Below are positions 17,266 through 25,276 of a DNA stretch of 64,000 nucleotides, piece after piece. Under the pieces are notes generated by a model. It searched no databases. It was not told the origin of the DNA and was given only the letters and a program-made list of their open reading frames with translations. Position 1 is the stretch's first letter. Each line of letters starts with the position of its first letter. Position numbers and translations under genes: made by a program. Origin of the DNA: Myxococcales bacterium UBA1660 (lineage in GTDB: Bacteria > Myxococcota_A > Polyangia > Polyangiales > Houyiibacteriaceae). The stretch lies in NCBI GenBank assembly GCA_002320815.1, contig DCLA01000111.1:203037-267036 (forward strand), in the 5' to 3' direction.

Positions 17266-17576
17266 ACCGCCTCGCCATCCGCCCCCTCCTCCGCCTCTTC
17301 GCCCTCGTCTTCGTGCTGGGCGCCGCGCCCTCCTTCGCCCAGGAGACCGAGTCCCCCGAAGGGGAGCGCGCGACCTCCTTCCAGAGCGTCACCGGGCCGC
17401 AGGTCGAGGACGTCCCCGGCGGCGCCCTGATGGTCGGCGCCTACGCGGTCGGCTGGACCCTGGTCCTCCTCTACGTGGGCCGGCTGGCCAGCCTCCACCG
17501 GCGCAACGCCGCCGAGGTCGAGGCCCTCCGCGAGATGGTGGCCGGCGCCGCCCCGAAGAAGGATCCGGCGCCTTGA
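17262..17576 (+). CDS. Small CcmD-like membrane protein with signal peptide
   Basis: 104 residues. An N-terminal signal sequence (LLRLFALVFVLGAAPSFAQ) is followed by an acidic spacer and one membrane helix (ALMVGAYAVGWTLVLLYVGRL) ending in LHRRNAAEVEALREM. The 'aY.vgW..+l.Y+.RL..L.r' phrase directly after ccmC matches CcmD-like proteins, but CcmD itself is shorter and lacks a cleavable signal, so this is a longer variant. CcmD stabilises the CcmC-CcmE-haem complex and helps release holo-CcmE. It overlaps ccmC by 4 bp (ATGA) and the following microprotein gene by 4 bp (TTGA). Confidence 0.7.
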   Translation: MNRLAIRPLLRLFALVFVLGAAPSFAQETESPEGERATSFQSVTGPQVEDVPGGALMVGAYAVGWTLVLLYVGRLASLHRRNAAEVEALREMVAGAAPKKDPAP

Positions 17577-17704
17577 TCCCGTCCCTCGAGCACGTCTTCT
17601 TCATCCCGGCCGTCCTCCTGGTCGGCCTGGCCATCGGCTTCCGACTGGGCGCCAAGGCCGCCCGCGACGAGCTGGAGAAGGAGCGGCGTCGCCGCCTCGA
17701 GTGA
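17573..17704 (+). CDS. 43-residue membrane microprotein in the ccm operon
   Basis: Starts with TTG at 17573, overlapping the previous stop as TTGA. The product begins MIPSLEHVFFIPAVLLVG, has one membrane helix (FFIPAVLLVGLAIGFRLGAKA), and ends in a charged helix rich in Arg, Glu and Lys (RDELEKERRRRLE). This is an N-out single-span layout with a basic cytoplasmic tail. Coupling to ccmC and the ccmD-like gene suggests a third small partner in haem delivery, but no family is recognised and function is inferred only from context. The codon pattern is normal for the window, and the frame is preserved with the operon. Confidence 0.6.
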   Translation: MIPSLEHVFFIPAVLLVGLAIGFRLGAKAARDELEKERRRRLE

Positions 17705-17794
17705 GCCCCTTCCCGAGCGCGACGTCCCGCCCCAGCCCTCCATCCCTCGGCTCCGGCCGACCCACCTCCATCCCCGAACCACCGAGTCAGCATC

Positions 17795-18940
17795 ATGGAT
17801 TTCTCCCTCTCCGATGAGCACAAGGCCCTAGTCGAAAGCGCGCGGCGCTTCGTCAAGGAGCGCATCGTCCCCGTCGCCGCCGAGGCGGACCAGACCTCCA
17901 AGTTCCCCAAGGACGTCTTCGACGAGGCGTGGGAGCTCGGGCTGGTGGCCCCGATCATCCCCGAGGACTGCGGCGGGCTCGGCTTCCACGAGATGGAGCA
18001 CGTGCTGATCACCGAGGAGCTCGCCTACGGCTGCACCGGCATCCAGACGAGCATGACGGCCAACGCCCTCGCGGCCACGCCGATCATCCTGGCGGGCAGC
18101 GACGCCATCAAGAAGAAGTACCTCGGCATGCTCACCAGCGAGCCGGTCTTCGCCGCCTACGCGATCACCGAGCCCGCCGCGGGCAGCGACGCCGCCGGCA
18201 TCCAGATGCGCGCCGAGAAGAAGGGCGACGACTGGGTCCTCAACGGCGAGAAGTGCTACATCACCAACGGCTCCTGGGCGAAGTGGTACACGGTCTTCGC
18301 GACCGTCGACCCGACGCAGCGGCACAAGGGCATCATGGCCTTCGTCGTCGACCGCGACACCCCGGGCATCAGCGTCGGCAAGAAGGAAGACAAGCTCGGC
18401 CAGCGCGCCAGCGACACCGCGACCATCGCCTTCGAGGACGTCGTCGTCCCCAAGGAGAACGTGCTCGCCGAGGCCGGCCACGGCTTCAAGCTGGCCATGC
18501 AGACCTTCGACCGGACCCGCCCGGACATCGGCGCCGGCGCGTGCGGCCTGATGCGCCGCGCCCTGGACGAGTCGATCGCCTTCGCCAAGGAGCGCAAGAC
18601 CTTCGGCGTGCCCATCGCCGAGCACCAGATGGTCCAGGCCATGCTCGCCGAGATGGCCATCAAGTACGAGGCCACCCGCCTCCTGGTCCACAAGGCCGCT
18701 TGGATGATCGACCAGGGCTCCCGGAACAGCCTGGTCGCCTCGTACAGCAAGGCCTTCGGGGCCGACAGCGCCATGCAGGTGGCCACCGACGCCGTCCAGG
18801 TCTTCGGCGGCGCCGGCTACATGAAGGACTACCCGGTCGAGAAGCTCATGCGCGACGCCAAGATCCTGCAGATCTACGAAGGCACCTCGCAGATCCAGCG
18901 CATGGTCATCGCCCGGAACATCCTCTCCGGAAACCGCTGA
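17795..18940 (+). CDS. Acyl-CoA dehydrogenase
   Basis: 381 residues, full length for the family. It shows the FAD and substrate signatures: YAITEPAAGSDAAGI, YITNGSWAKWY, and the C-terminal QVFGGAGYMKDYPVEKLMRD followed by KILQIYEGTSQIQRM, where the Glu of YEGTSQIQ is the catalytic base that removes the alpha proton. This places it in the short/branched-chain or butyryl-CoA group of FAD-dependent dehydrogenases, oxidising acyl-CoA to 2-enoyl-CoA with electrons passed to ETF. Chain-length preference cannot be read here. It stands alone, with a 90-bp gap after the ccm operon. Confidence 0.92.
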   Translation: MDFSLSDEHKALVESARRFVKERIVPVAAEADQTSKFPKDVFDEAWELGLVAPIIPEDCGGLGFHEMEHVLITEELAYGCTGIQTSMTANALAATPIILAGSDAIKKKYLGMLTSEPVFAAYAITEPAAGSDAAGIQMRAEKKGDDWVLNGEKCYITNGSWAKWYTVFATVDPTQRHKGIMAFVVDRDTPGISVGKKEDKLGQRASDTATIAFEDVVVPKENVLAEAGHGFKLAMQTFDRTRPDIGAGACGLMRRALDESIAFAKERKTFGVPIAEHQMVQAMLAEMAIKYEATRLLVHKAAWMIDQGSRNSLVASYSKAFGADSAMQVATDAVQVFGGAGYMKDYPVEKLMRDAKILQIYEGTSQIQRMVIARNILSGNR

Positions 18941-18983
18941 GCGTTTCGCGGATTCACCCCCGGCGATGGTACCCTCGGCGGCC

Positions 18984-20072
18984 GTGAGCACGACCCGAGT
19001 CGGCTGGCTGTGCCTCTTCCTGCTCGCCTGCGGCAACGCGGGCGACCGGGCCGAGGTGCGCGACGAGCCCGCGCCGCCGCCGAGCACCGAGTCGGCGCCC
19101 CCCGAGGCGCCGCCGGAGCCGGAGCCGGAGCCCGAGGTGGAGGAGCCGCCCGAGCCGCTCACCATGCCCACGGACGTGGCCATGCCCGGCGAGGGCGGCT
19201 TCACCCACGACGCCATCCTCGCCGACATGGTCGAGGCGCGCCCCACCCAGTTCAAGCCGGTGGGGACCTCCTCGGTGGTCTTCCGGGTGCAGACCCTCGG
19301 CGAGCACATGTTCGCCTTCAAGCCGCCTTCGGCGGTGCGCGCCCGGGCAGCCTCCGCCGAGGTCGCCGCCTATCGCCTGGGGCGCCTGCTGGGCTACGAC
19401 AACGTGCTGCCGGCGGCGATCCGGGACATCAACCGGCGCTCCATCCGCGCGCGCTTGCACCCCCGCTACGCCGACGAGCAGACCTGGTTGGACCTCGAAG
19501 AGGCGGTGCGCTGGAACGGCCTCGAGGCCACCGGCGCGGCCATCTACTGGGTGCCCGACATGCGCGACATCGGCCTGGACAGCCCCGAGCAGCGGCGGGA
19601 GTGGGCCGGCTGGATCGGACGCGGCGGCGAGGCCCCGGAGGGTCAGCGGCAGCTCGCGCGCGATCTGTCCGATCTGATCCTCTTCGACTACCTGATCGCC
19701 AACTGGGACCGCTACAGCGGCGGCAACCTGCGGGTCATCGGGTCCGAGGACGCGCCGCGGGTGGTCATCCGCGACAACGACGCGGCCTTCGCGGCGCCCC
19801 TCCCCGACGCCATCGAGACCCGGCTGCGTACCGAGCTGGAGAAGGTCGAGCGCTTCTCGCGATCGACCATCGACCGGCTCCAGCGCCTGGACCGAGAGAC
19901 CCTGCGCGCGGCCATGCGCAACGAGCGGGTCACCGACGAGACCGCGGACACGGCGTATTTCCTGAGCGACGCCCAGATGACCGGCGTGCTCGAGCGGGCC
20001 GCCACCGCGCTCAGCTACGTCGCCGCGCTCATCGATCTCGCCGGCGAAGACGCCGTGCTCGACTTCGAGTAG
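18984..20072 (+). CDS. Lipoprotein with kinase-like (HipA/PI3-4K/Fam20-type) fold
   Basis: 362 residues from GTG 18984 (an ATG at 18966 would also read). Lipobox LCLFLLAC gives a lipidated Cys at residue 16, then a 45-residue Pro/Glu linker. The domain from residue 70 looks like an atypical kinase: FAFKPPS with Lys113, SAEVAAYRLGRLLGYDNVLP with Glu126, LILFDYLIANWDRYSGGN (Asp242, Asn248) as catalytic loop and VIRDNDAAF (Asp264/Asp266) as the metal site. This order and spacing are those of the HipA, phosphatidylinositol 4-kinase and Fam20C group. Because it is a lipoprotein, it should work outside the cytoplasm, where ATP is scarce, so a real kinase role needs proof. Kinase-like fold is inference from motifs; function is unknown. 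Confidence 0.7.
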   Translation: MSTTRVGWLCLFLLACGNAGDRAEVRDEPAPPPSTESAPPEAPPEPEPEPEVEEPPEPLTMPTDVAMPGEGGFTHDAILADMVEARPTQFKPVGTSSVVFRVQTLGEHMFAFKPPSAVRARAASAEVAAYRLGRLLGYDNVLPAAIRDINRRSIRARLHPRYADEQTWLDLEEAVRWNGLEATGAAIYWVPDMRDIGLDSPEQRREWAGWIGRGGEAPEGQRQLARDLSDLILFDYLIANWDRYSGGNLRVIGSEDAPRVVIRDNDAAFAAPLPDAIETRLRTELEKVERFSRSTIDRLQRLDRETLRAAMRNERVTDETADTAYFLSDAQMTGVLERAATALSYVAALIDLAGEDAVLDFE

Positions 20073-20090
20073 GTCGCTCGGCCCCGCTCG

Positions 20091-21275
20091 CTACGCCGGG
20101 ATCGCCACCAGCACCAGGGTGCTGTTGTGGAAGCCGTCGAGCTTTCCGGGGATCCGCGCGATCTCGCCGTAGCTGAGCAGGCCCGCCGTGGGCACGTCGC
20201 CGAAGACCTCGCGGATCGCCTCGAGCTCCTCGGGGTAGCGCTCCCCGAGGACCCGGCCCCGGGTGATGCAGCTGAACACCAGCACACCGGCCAGGGTCGC
20301 TCCCTCGAGGCCCGCCAAGGCCATCCGCGCCGCCTCCCGGGCCGCCTCGACATAGCTCTCGGGGGTCCCGTTCACGAAGGACACGGTGGCGCCCTCGGGC
20401 ACCTCGCCCACGAAGGCCACGCCGCCCTCGGGGCGGACGCCGATGGGCGCCCGGACGCGCGCGATCTCGTCGAAGAAGTGGACCCCGATCTCGTGTCCCA
20501 CCAGGAAACGCCGGAGCTTCTCCTCGGTGTCCACCGAGACACCTTGGTTTGCCGCGAGCTCCCGATAGACGTCGATGGCCGGCCGGCCGTCGAGCTCGTG
20601 GACCACGTTGTGGGTGGCCGCGGTGACGGTCATCGGCGTCGACGTCGGCCGGGTCCCATGCCCGACGCCCACGCCCCACGGGGTCTTGCTGGCCACGTGG
20701 GCGGTGACCGCCGAGCCCGCCGCCACCGTCCGGCCGCTGCCGACGAAGGTGTAGCGGAGGTCCCCGTCGTCCGCGGCGCCCGCGCCGACCACGTCGTGGG
20801 CCTGGGGGAGGCGGCTGCGAATCTTGGCCACCAAGGTCTCCAGGTCCGGAGAGAGGCCGTCCCCGAGCATCAGCGTGGTCCCGTGCTCCAGCCCCGCGCC
20901 GGCGGCGGCGCTGGCGTGGGTGGGGAAGATCCCGGTGAGCGCCTCGGCGGCGACCTCGCCCTCGGCCTCGAGGGGGACCACCGGCTCCAACGCGTGCTGC
21001 GCATCGCCCCAGGCGATCAGCAGCACGCTCACCCCAGCACAGAGGAGCCGGGTGTCGGCGATCTCGCCCGCCGAGCTGCAGCTCAGGACGTCGCAACCCA
21101 GGCGCTCGTGGGCGATGGCGGCGGCGAGGTGCAGGGGGTGGCGCGGCGAAGCGAAGAGCACGCAGAGATCGGGGTCTCGATCTCCGAGCGCGGCTCGGGC
21201 GGCCGAGAGCGCCTCCCCCAAGGTCTCCTCGGTCCCGTCCCCGGTGGCCGCGGCGCTGCCGCAAACCGTCTGCAT
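20091..21275 (-). CDS. FIST-domain sensory protein
   Basis: 394 residues. The FIST N domain begins after the Met-Gln start with LGEALSAARAAL, DLCVLFASPRHPLH and LGCDVLSCSSAGEI (the 'GCSs.GE+' motif), and continues to PQAHDVVGAGAADDG (the 'GG.agD' motif). The FIST C domain follows, with AIDVYRELAA, GATVSFVNGTPES and the closing GLLSYGEI and FHNSTLVLVAI. FIST domains bind small ligands, perhaps amino acids, and are often fused to signalling domains; here the protein is stand-alone and cytoplasmic. The ATG at 21275 is preferred, with an alternative in-frame ATG at 21287. It is divergent from the SDR gene, 47 bp apart. Confidence 0.85.
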   Translation of the reverse strand: MQTVCGSAAATGDGTEETLGEALSAARAALGDRDPDLCVLFASPRHPLHLAAAIAHERLGCDVLSCSSAGEIADTRLLCAGVSVLLIAWGDAQHALEPVVPLEAEGEVAAEALTGIFPTHASAAAGAGLEHGTTLMLGDGLSPDLETLVAKIRSRLPQAHDVVGAGAADDGDLRYTFVGSGRTVAAGSAVTAHVASKTPWGVGVGHGTRPTSTPMTVTAATHNVVHELDGRPAIDVYRELAANQGVSVDTEEKLRRFLVGHEIGVHFFDEIARVRAPIGVRPEGGVAFVGEVPEGATVSFVNGTPESYVEAAREAARMALAGLEGATLAGVLVFSCITRGRVLGERYPEELEAIREVFGDVPTAGLLSYGEIARIPGKLDGFHNSTLVLVAIPA

Positions 21276-21322
21276 GGACGGGAGCATAGCCGAAACGACA
21301 CCGAGAAGGGGTACGATGGGGG

Positions 21323-22108
21323 ATGCTCGATCGGAGACGACACGGTCCCTGGGCGCTCGTCGCCGGCGCCTCCGAGGGCCTGGGCGCCGCATTCGCCGAG
21401 GGCGCCGCCGCGGCCGGGCTCGGCGTGATCGGCGTCGCCCGGAGCGAAGGGAAGCTCGCCGCCACCCTGGACGCGATCGGCCGACGCCACGGGGTCCCGA
21501 CCCTGGCCGTGCCGCTGGACCTGGCGCGCCCGGACGCCGCGGCGGTGCTCCGCGAGCGGGTGGCGGACCGGGAGGTCGGCACCCTGGTCTACGACGCGGC
21601 CTACGCGCCGGTGGGCGCGTTCCTGGACGCACCCTTGAGCGACGCGCTCCTCGCGGTGGACGTGAACGTGCGGGCTCCGCTGGCGTTGGTTCACGCGTTC
21701 GGCGGTCCCATGGCCACCCGCGGCCGGGGCGCCATCGTCTGGGTGTCCTCGATGAGCGGCTTCCACGGCACGGCCCGCCTGGCCACCTACGCGGGCACCA
21801 AGGCCTTCGGCCGAGTGTTCACCGAGGGTCTCTGGGACGAGCTACGCGCCGCCGGCGTGGACGTCCTGGTGAGCTGCCCCGGCGCGGTGGGCACGCCGCG
21901 CTACCTGGCCACCACGGCGAAGGACGTGGGGCCGGTGATGGACGCCGAGCAGGTGGTCCGGGAGACCTACGGCGCGCTGGGCCACCGGCCCACGCTGGTC
22001 CCCGGTCGAGTGAACCGAGCCGCCCGGCGCGTCCTGGGTCGCTTGCTCCCCGGCGCCCTCGCCGTGCGGCTCATGGGCCGCAGCACCCGCACCCTCTACG
22101 GCGAGTGA
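21323..22108 (+). CDS. Short-chain dehydrogenase/reductase
   Basis: 261 residues, a classical-type SDR. The nucleotide-binding glycine motif is VAGASEGLGAAF near residue 12; YDAAYAPVG is the NNAG-like segment; IVWVSSMSGFHG carries the catalytic Ser; and TYAGTKAF holds the Tyr-x-x-x-Lys pair. The C-terminal 60 residues are basic and end LMGRSTRTLYGE. Cofactor and substrate are not readable. The start ATG at 21323 opens just before the first beta strand. Confidence 0.88.
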   Translation: MLDRRRHGPWALVAGASEGLGAAFAEGAAAAGLGVIGVARSEGKLAATLDAIGRRHGVPTLAVPLDLARPDAAAVLRERVADREVGTLVYDAAYAPVGAFLDAPLSDALLAVDVNVRAPLALVHAFGGPMATRGRGAIVWVSSMSGFHGTARLATYAGTKAFGRVFTEGLWDELRAAGVDVLVSCPGAVGTPRYLATTAKDVGPVMDAEQVVRETYGALGHRPTLVPGRVNRAARRVLGRLLPGALAVRLMGRSTRTLYGE

Positions 22109-22177
22109 TACCCGGACCGGCGCGAGCGTCGTCCCCCAGCGATTGACCGACCCGGGCCCGACGGCTACCTGCCTCGG

Positions 22178-23848
22178 GTGCCCGCTCGTCACCTCGTCCT
22201 CGGGCTGGACGGCGCCGACCTCACCGTCATCCGTGCGCTCGGTCCGGCCGCGCTGCCCCATCTCTTCGCCCTGATGGAGCGCGGGGCCCACGCCGCCCTG
22301 GAGAGCGTACAGCCCCCGGCGACCCTGCCCAACTGGACCACCTTCCTCACCGGGGTGGACCCCGGGCGCCACGGGGTCTTCGACTTCACCACCCGCCAGG
22401 GCACCGAGGTCCGCTTCACCGGCGGCACCGTCCGCGAGGCCCCGTTCCTGGTGGAGCGCCTGGACGCCGCCGGTCGCCGCTGCGCCTGCGTGGCCTTCCC
22501 CGCGACCTACCCGCCGCCGCGCCTCGAGCACGGGGTCTTCATCAGCGGCTGGGACTCGCCCGTGGCCTTCGAGGCCGACCGGTCCTTCGTGTCCCCGCCG
22601 GCGCTCCACGACCGGCTTCGCGCCCGCTTTGGCCCCTGGCGCTTCGACGACGCCGACGAGATGAACGCCGACCAGCCCGGCTGGCACGCGCGGCTGCCGG
22701 GGCTGCTCGAGGAGCGCATCGCCCACAAGGTCGAGGTGGCCCGCTGGCTCATGGAGCGGGAGACCTGGGATCTCTTCGCGCTCTACTTCGGCGAGAGCGA
22801 CACCGCCTCCCATCACCTCTGGGCCTTCCACGACGCCGCCTCCCCCCGGAGCCCGGCGGTCCCCGCCGAGGCGCGCGACGGGCTGGCGCGGGTGTACCGG
22901 GCGCTGGACGCCGCCGTCGGCGCGCTCGCCCGGGCCGCCGGCGCCGACGTGGAGATCACCGTGGTCAGCGATCACGGCAGCGGCGGGGCCAGCGACGTGG
23001 TGCTCCACCTGAACCGCGCGCTGGCCGAGGCGGGGCTCCTCCAGTTCCACGCCGCCCGGGGCGGGCGGCTCGCGGAGCTGGTGGGCTGGGCCAAGGGCCA
23101 GGCGCTCACCCGCTTGCCCCCGCGGCTCCGGGAGCGCCTCTTCCGGCTCGCCGGCGGGCGCCTCCCCGGCTGGCTGGAGAGCCGCGCGCGCTTCGGGGCC
23201 ATCGACTTCGCGCGCACCCGCGCCTTCTCCGACGAGCTCAACTACTTCCCCGGCGTGTGGCTGAACCTCGCCGAGCGCGAGCCCCAGGGCACCGTGGCCG
23301 CGCGGGATCGGGAGAGCACGGTGCGCGCGGTGGAGCAGGCGCTCCTCGCCCTCCGGGATCCGTGGAACGGCCAGCCGGTGGTGGACACCGTGTGGCGCCG
23401 CGAGGAGCTCTACGACGGTCCGCACCTCGAGCGCGCGCCGGACCTCTTGCTCCGGCTGCACCTCCGCGAGGGCTACAGCTACAACGTGCAGCCCAGCGGC
23501 GGGCCCGGGGCGCTCTTCCGCCGATTGGATCCCAGCGAACACCTCGGCAAGAAGGGCCGCTCGCTCCAAGGGAGCCACCGGGAGCGCGGCTTCTTCGCCG
23601 CCGCGGGTCCCAGCGTGGCGCCGGTCGGCGAGATCGACGCGCACATCGCCGACGCCGCGGCCACGCTCCTGGCGCGCATGGGCGTGGTGGTGCCTGCCGA
23701 GGCCCGGGGCCGGGTGCTCTGGGAGGCGCTGGGGGAGACCGCCGGCGAGACCACCGAGCTCCCCGAGTTGGCCGCCCGTCGCGCCGCCGCGCCCGGGGAC
23801 GAGCGCGAGGTCGAGAAGCGGCTGCGCGCCCTGGGCTACGTGGACTGA
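22178..23848 (+). CDS. Alkaline-phosphatase-superfamily hydrolase (nucleotide pyrophosphatase/phosphodiesterase-like)
   Basis: 556 residues from GTG 22178. The metal and nucleophile signatures of the alkaline phosphatase superfamily are in place: LVLGLDGAD (metal Asp), ATLPNWTTFLTGVDPGRHG (Thr nucleophile and the 'P.H+G' loop), LYFGESDTASHHLW (second-site Asp and His) and VVSDHGSGG (Asp-His pair). The C-terminal domain has the 'LLRLH' and GYSYNVQPSGGPG stretches of the type I phosphodiesterase branch. No signal peptide is seen, so a cytoplasmic role is likely. A related enzyme is encoded on the opposite strand directly after it, convergent by 12 bp. Substrate unknown. Confidence 0.82.
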   Translation: MPARHLVLGLDGADLTVIRALGPAALPHLFALMERGAHAALESVQPPATLPNWTTFLTGVDPGRHGVFDFTTRQGTEVRFTGGTVREAPFLVERLDAAGRRCACVAFPATYPPPRLEHGVFISGWDSPVAFEADRSFVSPPALHDRLRARFGPWRFDDADEMNADQPGWHARLPGLLEERIAHKVEVARWLMERETWDLFALYFGESDTASHHLWAFHDAASPRSPAVPAEARDGLARVYRALDAAVGALARAAGADVEITVVSDHGSGGASDVVLHLNRALAEAGLLQFHAARGGRLAELVGWAKGQALTRLPPRLRERLFRLAGGRLPGWLESRARFGAIDFARTRAFSDELNYFPGVWLNLAEREPQGTVAARDRESTVRAVEQALLALRDPWNGQPVVDTVWRREELYDGPHLERAPDLLLRLHLREGYSYNVQPSGGPGALFRRLDPSEHLGKKGRSLQGSHRERGFFAAAGPSVAPVGEIDAHIADAAATLLARMGVVVPAEARGRVLWEALGETAGETTELPELAARRAAAPGDEREVEKRLRALGYVD

Positions 23849-23860
23849 CGCCGGGGCCCG

Positions 23861-25201
23861 CTATCGGCGGAGCGAGCGACCGGGCAGGTCGTGGCTCACG
23901 CCGAAGTGCTCGAGCACGGTGGGCGCCACGTCGAGGATCGACGCGCCATCCAAGACGCCCGGCGCGATCCCGGGTCCAGTCAGGATGGCGACGCCGTCCC
24001 AGTCGTGATTGCACCCGTCGGGTCCCTCGTCGTTGGTGGGCACGCGCACCGCGCCGTGCCCCACGGTACCCAGGGCCCGGAGCGCCAGGTCGTCGAGGTA
24101 GACCATCAGCTCCGGGGGCTCGCCGCGGACCTCGCGGTACACGTCCGCCGGTCGCCGGCAGTCGACGCGCACTCCGTCGAGGGAGCCCAGCACCCGCTCC
24201 AGCTCGGCCAGGGTCTCGGGCACCGCCGCGGGATCCACCACGCCCTGGGGCTCCCGGCCGCGCACGTTGAGGAAGACCCGCGCGTAGTAGCCGCCCTCGG
24301 CCCACGCGCGGGTGCGGCTCCAGTCGACCACCTCGCGCAGCGGCCGCGGCGAGGTCGGCTCCTCACGCAGGGCCAGCCACCCCGCGGCGCGGAGGTGCTC
24401 GTTCAGGGCGACCCCGCCGTGCATCGCGCGGGCGCCGTGGTCGCTCACCACCAGCACGGTGGCTTCGGGCCCGGCCTCGGCGACCAGTCGGCCGACCTCC
24501 GCGTCGAGGCCCACGTAATAGTCCCGGGCCCGCGCCTCCCAGGGGTTGCCCGCGCGATAGGCCCGGTGCGCCGGGTCCATGTGCTGCCACATGGCGTGGT
24601 GGAGCCGATCGGGGCCCATCTCCACCATCATCAGGAAGTCCGGCCGGTCTTCGGTGAGCACGGCCCGCGCCATCGCGAAGTGCTGCTCGCGCATGGCGTC
24701 CAGTTCGCTCAGGACCCGCTCGAGCTCTTCGGTGCGGAAATCGGCCACGTCGCGCCGATAGGACCCGAAGCGCGCCTCCAGGGCCCGCTGCTTCGCGGGC
24801 GGGAATGCCCAGCGGTCCCCGGCGCCCAGGAAGCAACCCACCATGGTCCCGCGCACCGGCGTCGGCGGCGAGGTCAGGGGCACGAAGAGCGCGGCGACCC
24901 GTTTGCCCGACTCGGAGAGCCGATCCCAGACCCGCTTCACCCGGACGTCGGCGCTGGTGGCCACCCGCAGCTCGTAGTCCCGGCTCCGGTGCCGGTTCCG
25001 GAACCCGTAGAGCCCCAGCTCGCCCGGATCCCGCCCGCTGGTCATCGCGGCCCACGCGGGCACCGTGATCGGCGGCTGGGTGCTGCGCAGCGGCCCCCAG
25101 AGCCCCCGGGCCCGGAAGGCGCTCAGGTGCGGCAGATGGTCGGCCCACCGGTCGAAGACCAGGGAGGGCGGCGCGCAGTCGAGTCCGATGACCAGGAACA
25201 C
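23861..25201 (-). CDS. Alkaline-phosphatase-superfamily hydrolase (type I phosphodiesterase-like)
   Basis: 446 residues from GTG 25201, the first start that opens into the N-terminal beta strand VFLVIGLDCAPPSLVF. The superfamily motifs match those of the neighbour: GLDCAPP (metal Asp), TVPAWAAMTSGRDPGELG (Thr nucleophile), MVEMGPDRLHHAMW (Asp and His) and VVSDHGARAMHGG, with a late DGCNHDWDGVAILTGPGI giving a metal His. It is shorter than its neighbour and has the closing 'G.+++D+APT+L...G+....++GR.+' phrase (SILDVAPTVLEHFG). Two related enzymes facing each other suggest an ancient duplication with inversion, or convergence of like functions; substrate unknown. Confidence 0.82.
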   Translation of the reverse strand: MFLVIGLDCAPPSLVFDRWADHLPHLSAFRARGLWGPLRSTQPPITVPAWAAMTSGRDPGELGLYGFRNRHRSRDYELRVATSADVRVKRVWDRLSESGKRVAALFVPLTSPPTPVRGTMVGCFLGAGDRWAFPPAKQRALEARFGSYRRDVADFRTEELERVLSELDAMREQHFAMARAVLTEDRPDFLMMVEMGPDRLHHAMWQHMDPAHRAYRAGNPWEARARDYYVGLDAEVGRLVAEAGPEATVLVVSDHGARAMHGGVALNEHLRAAGWLALREEPTSPRPLREVVDWSRTRAWAEGGYYARVFLNVRGREPQGVVDPAAVPETLAELERVLGSLDGVRVDCRRPADVYREVRGEPPELMVYLDDLALRALGTVGHGAVRVPTNDEGPDGCNHDWDGVAILTGPGIAPGVLDGASILDVAPTVLEHFGVSHDLPGRSLRR

Positions 25202-25276
25202 GGGGAGCCCATAGCACCGACGGCGCGGGCCCCGCATTCCCCGCCCGCCACGCTTCCCAGGTCGCCCGGGGCTCCT

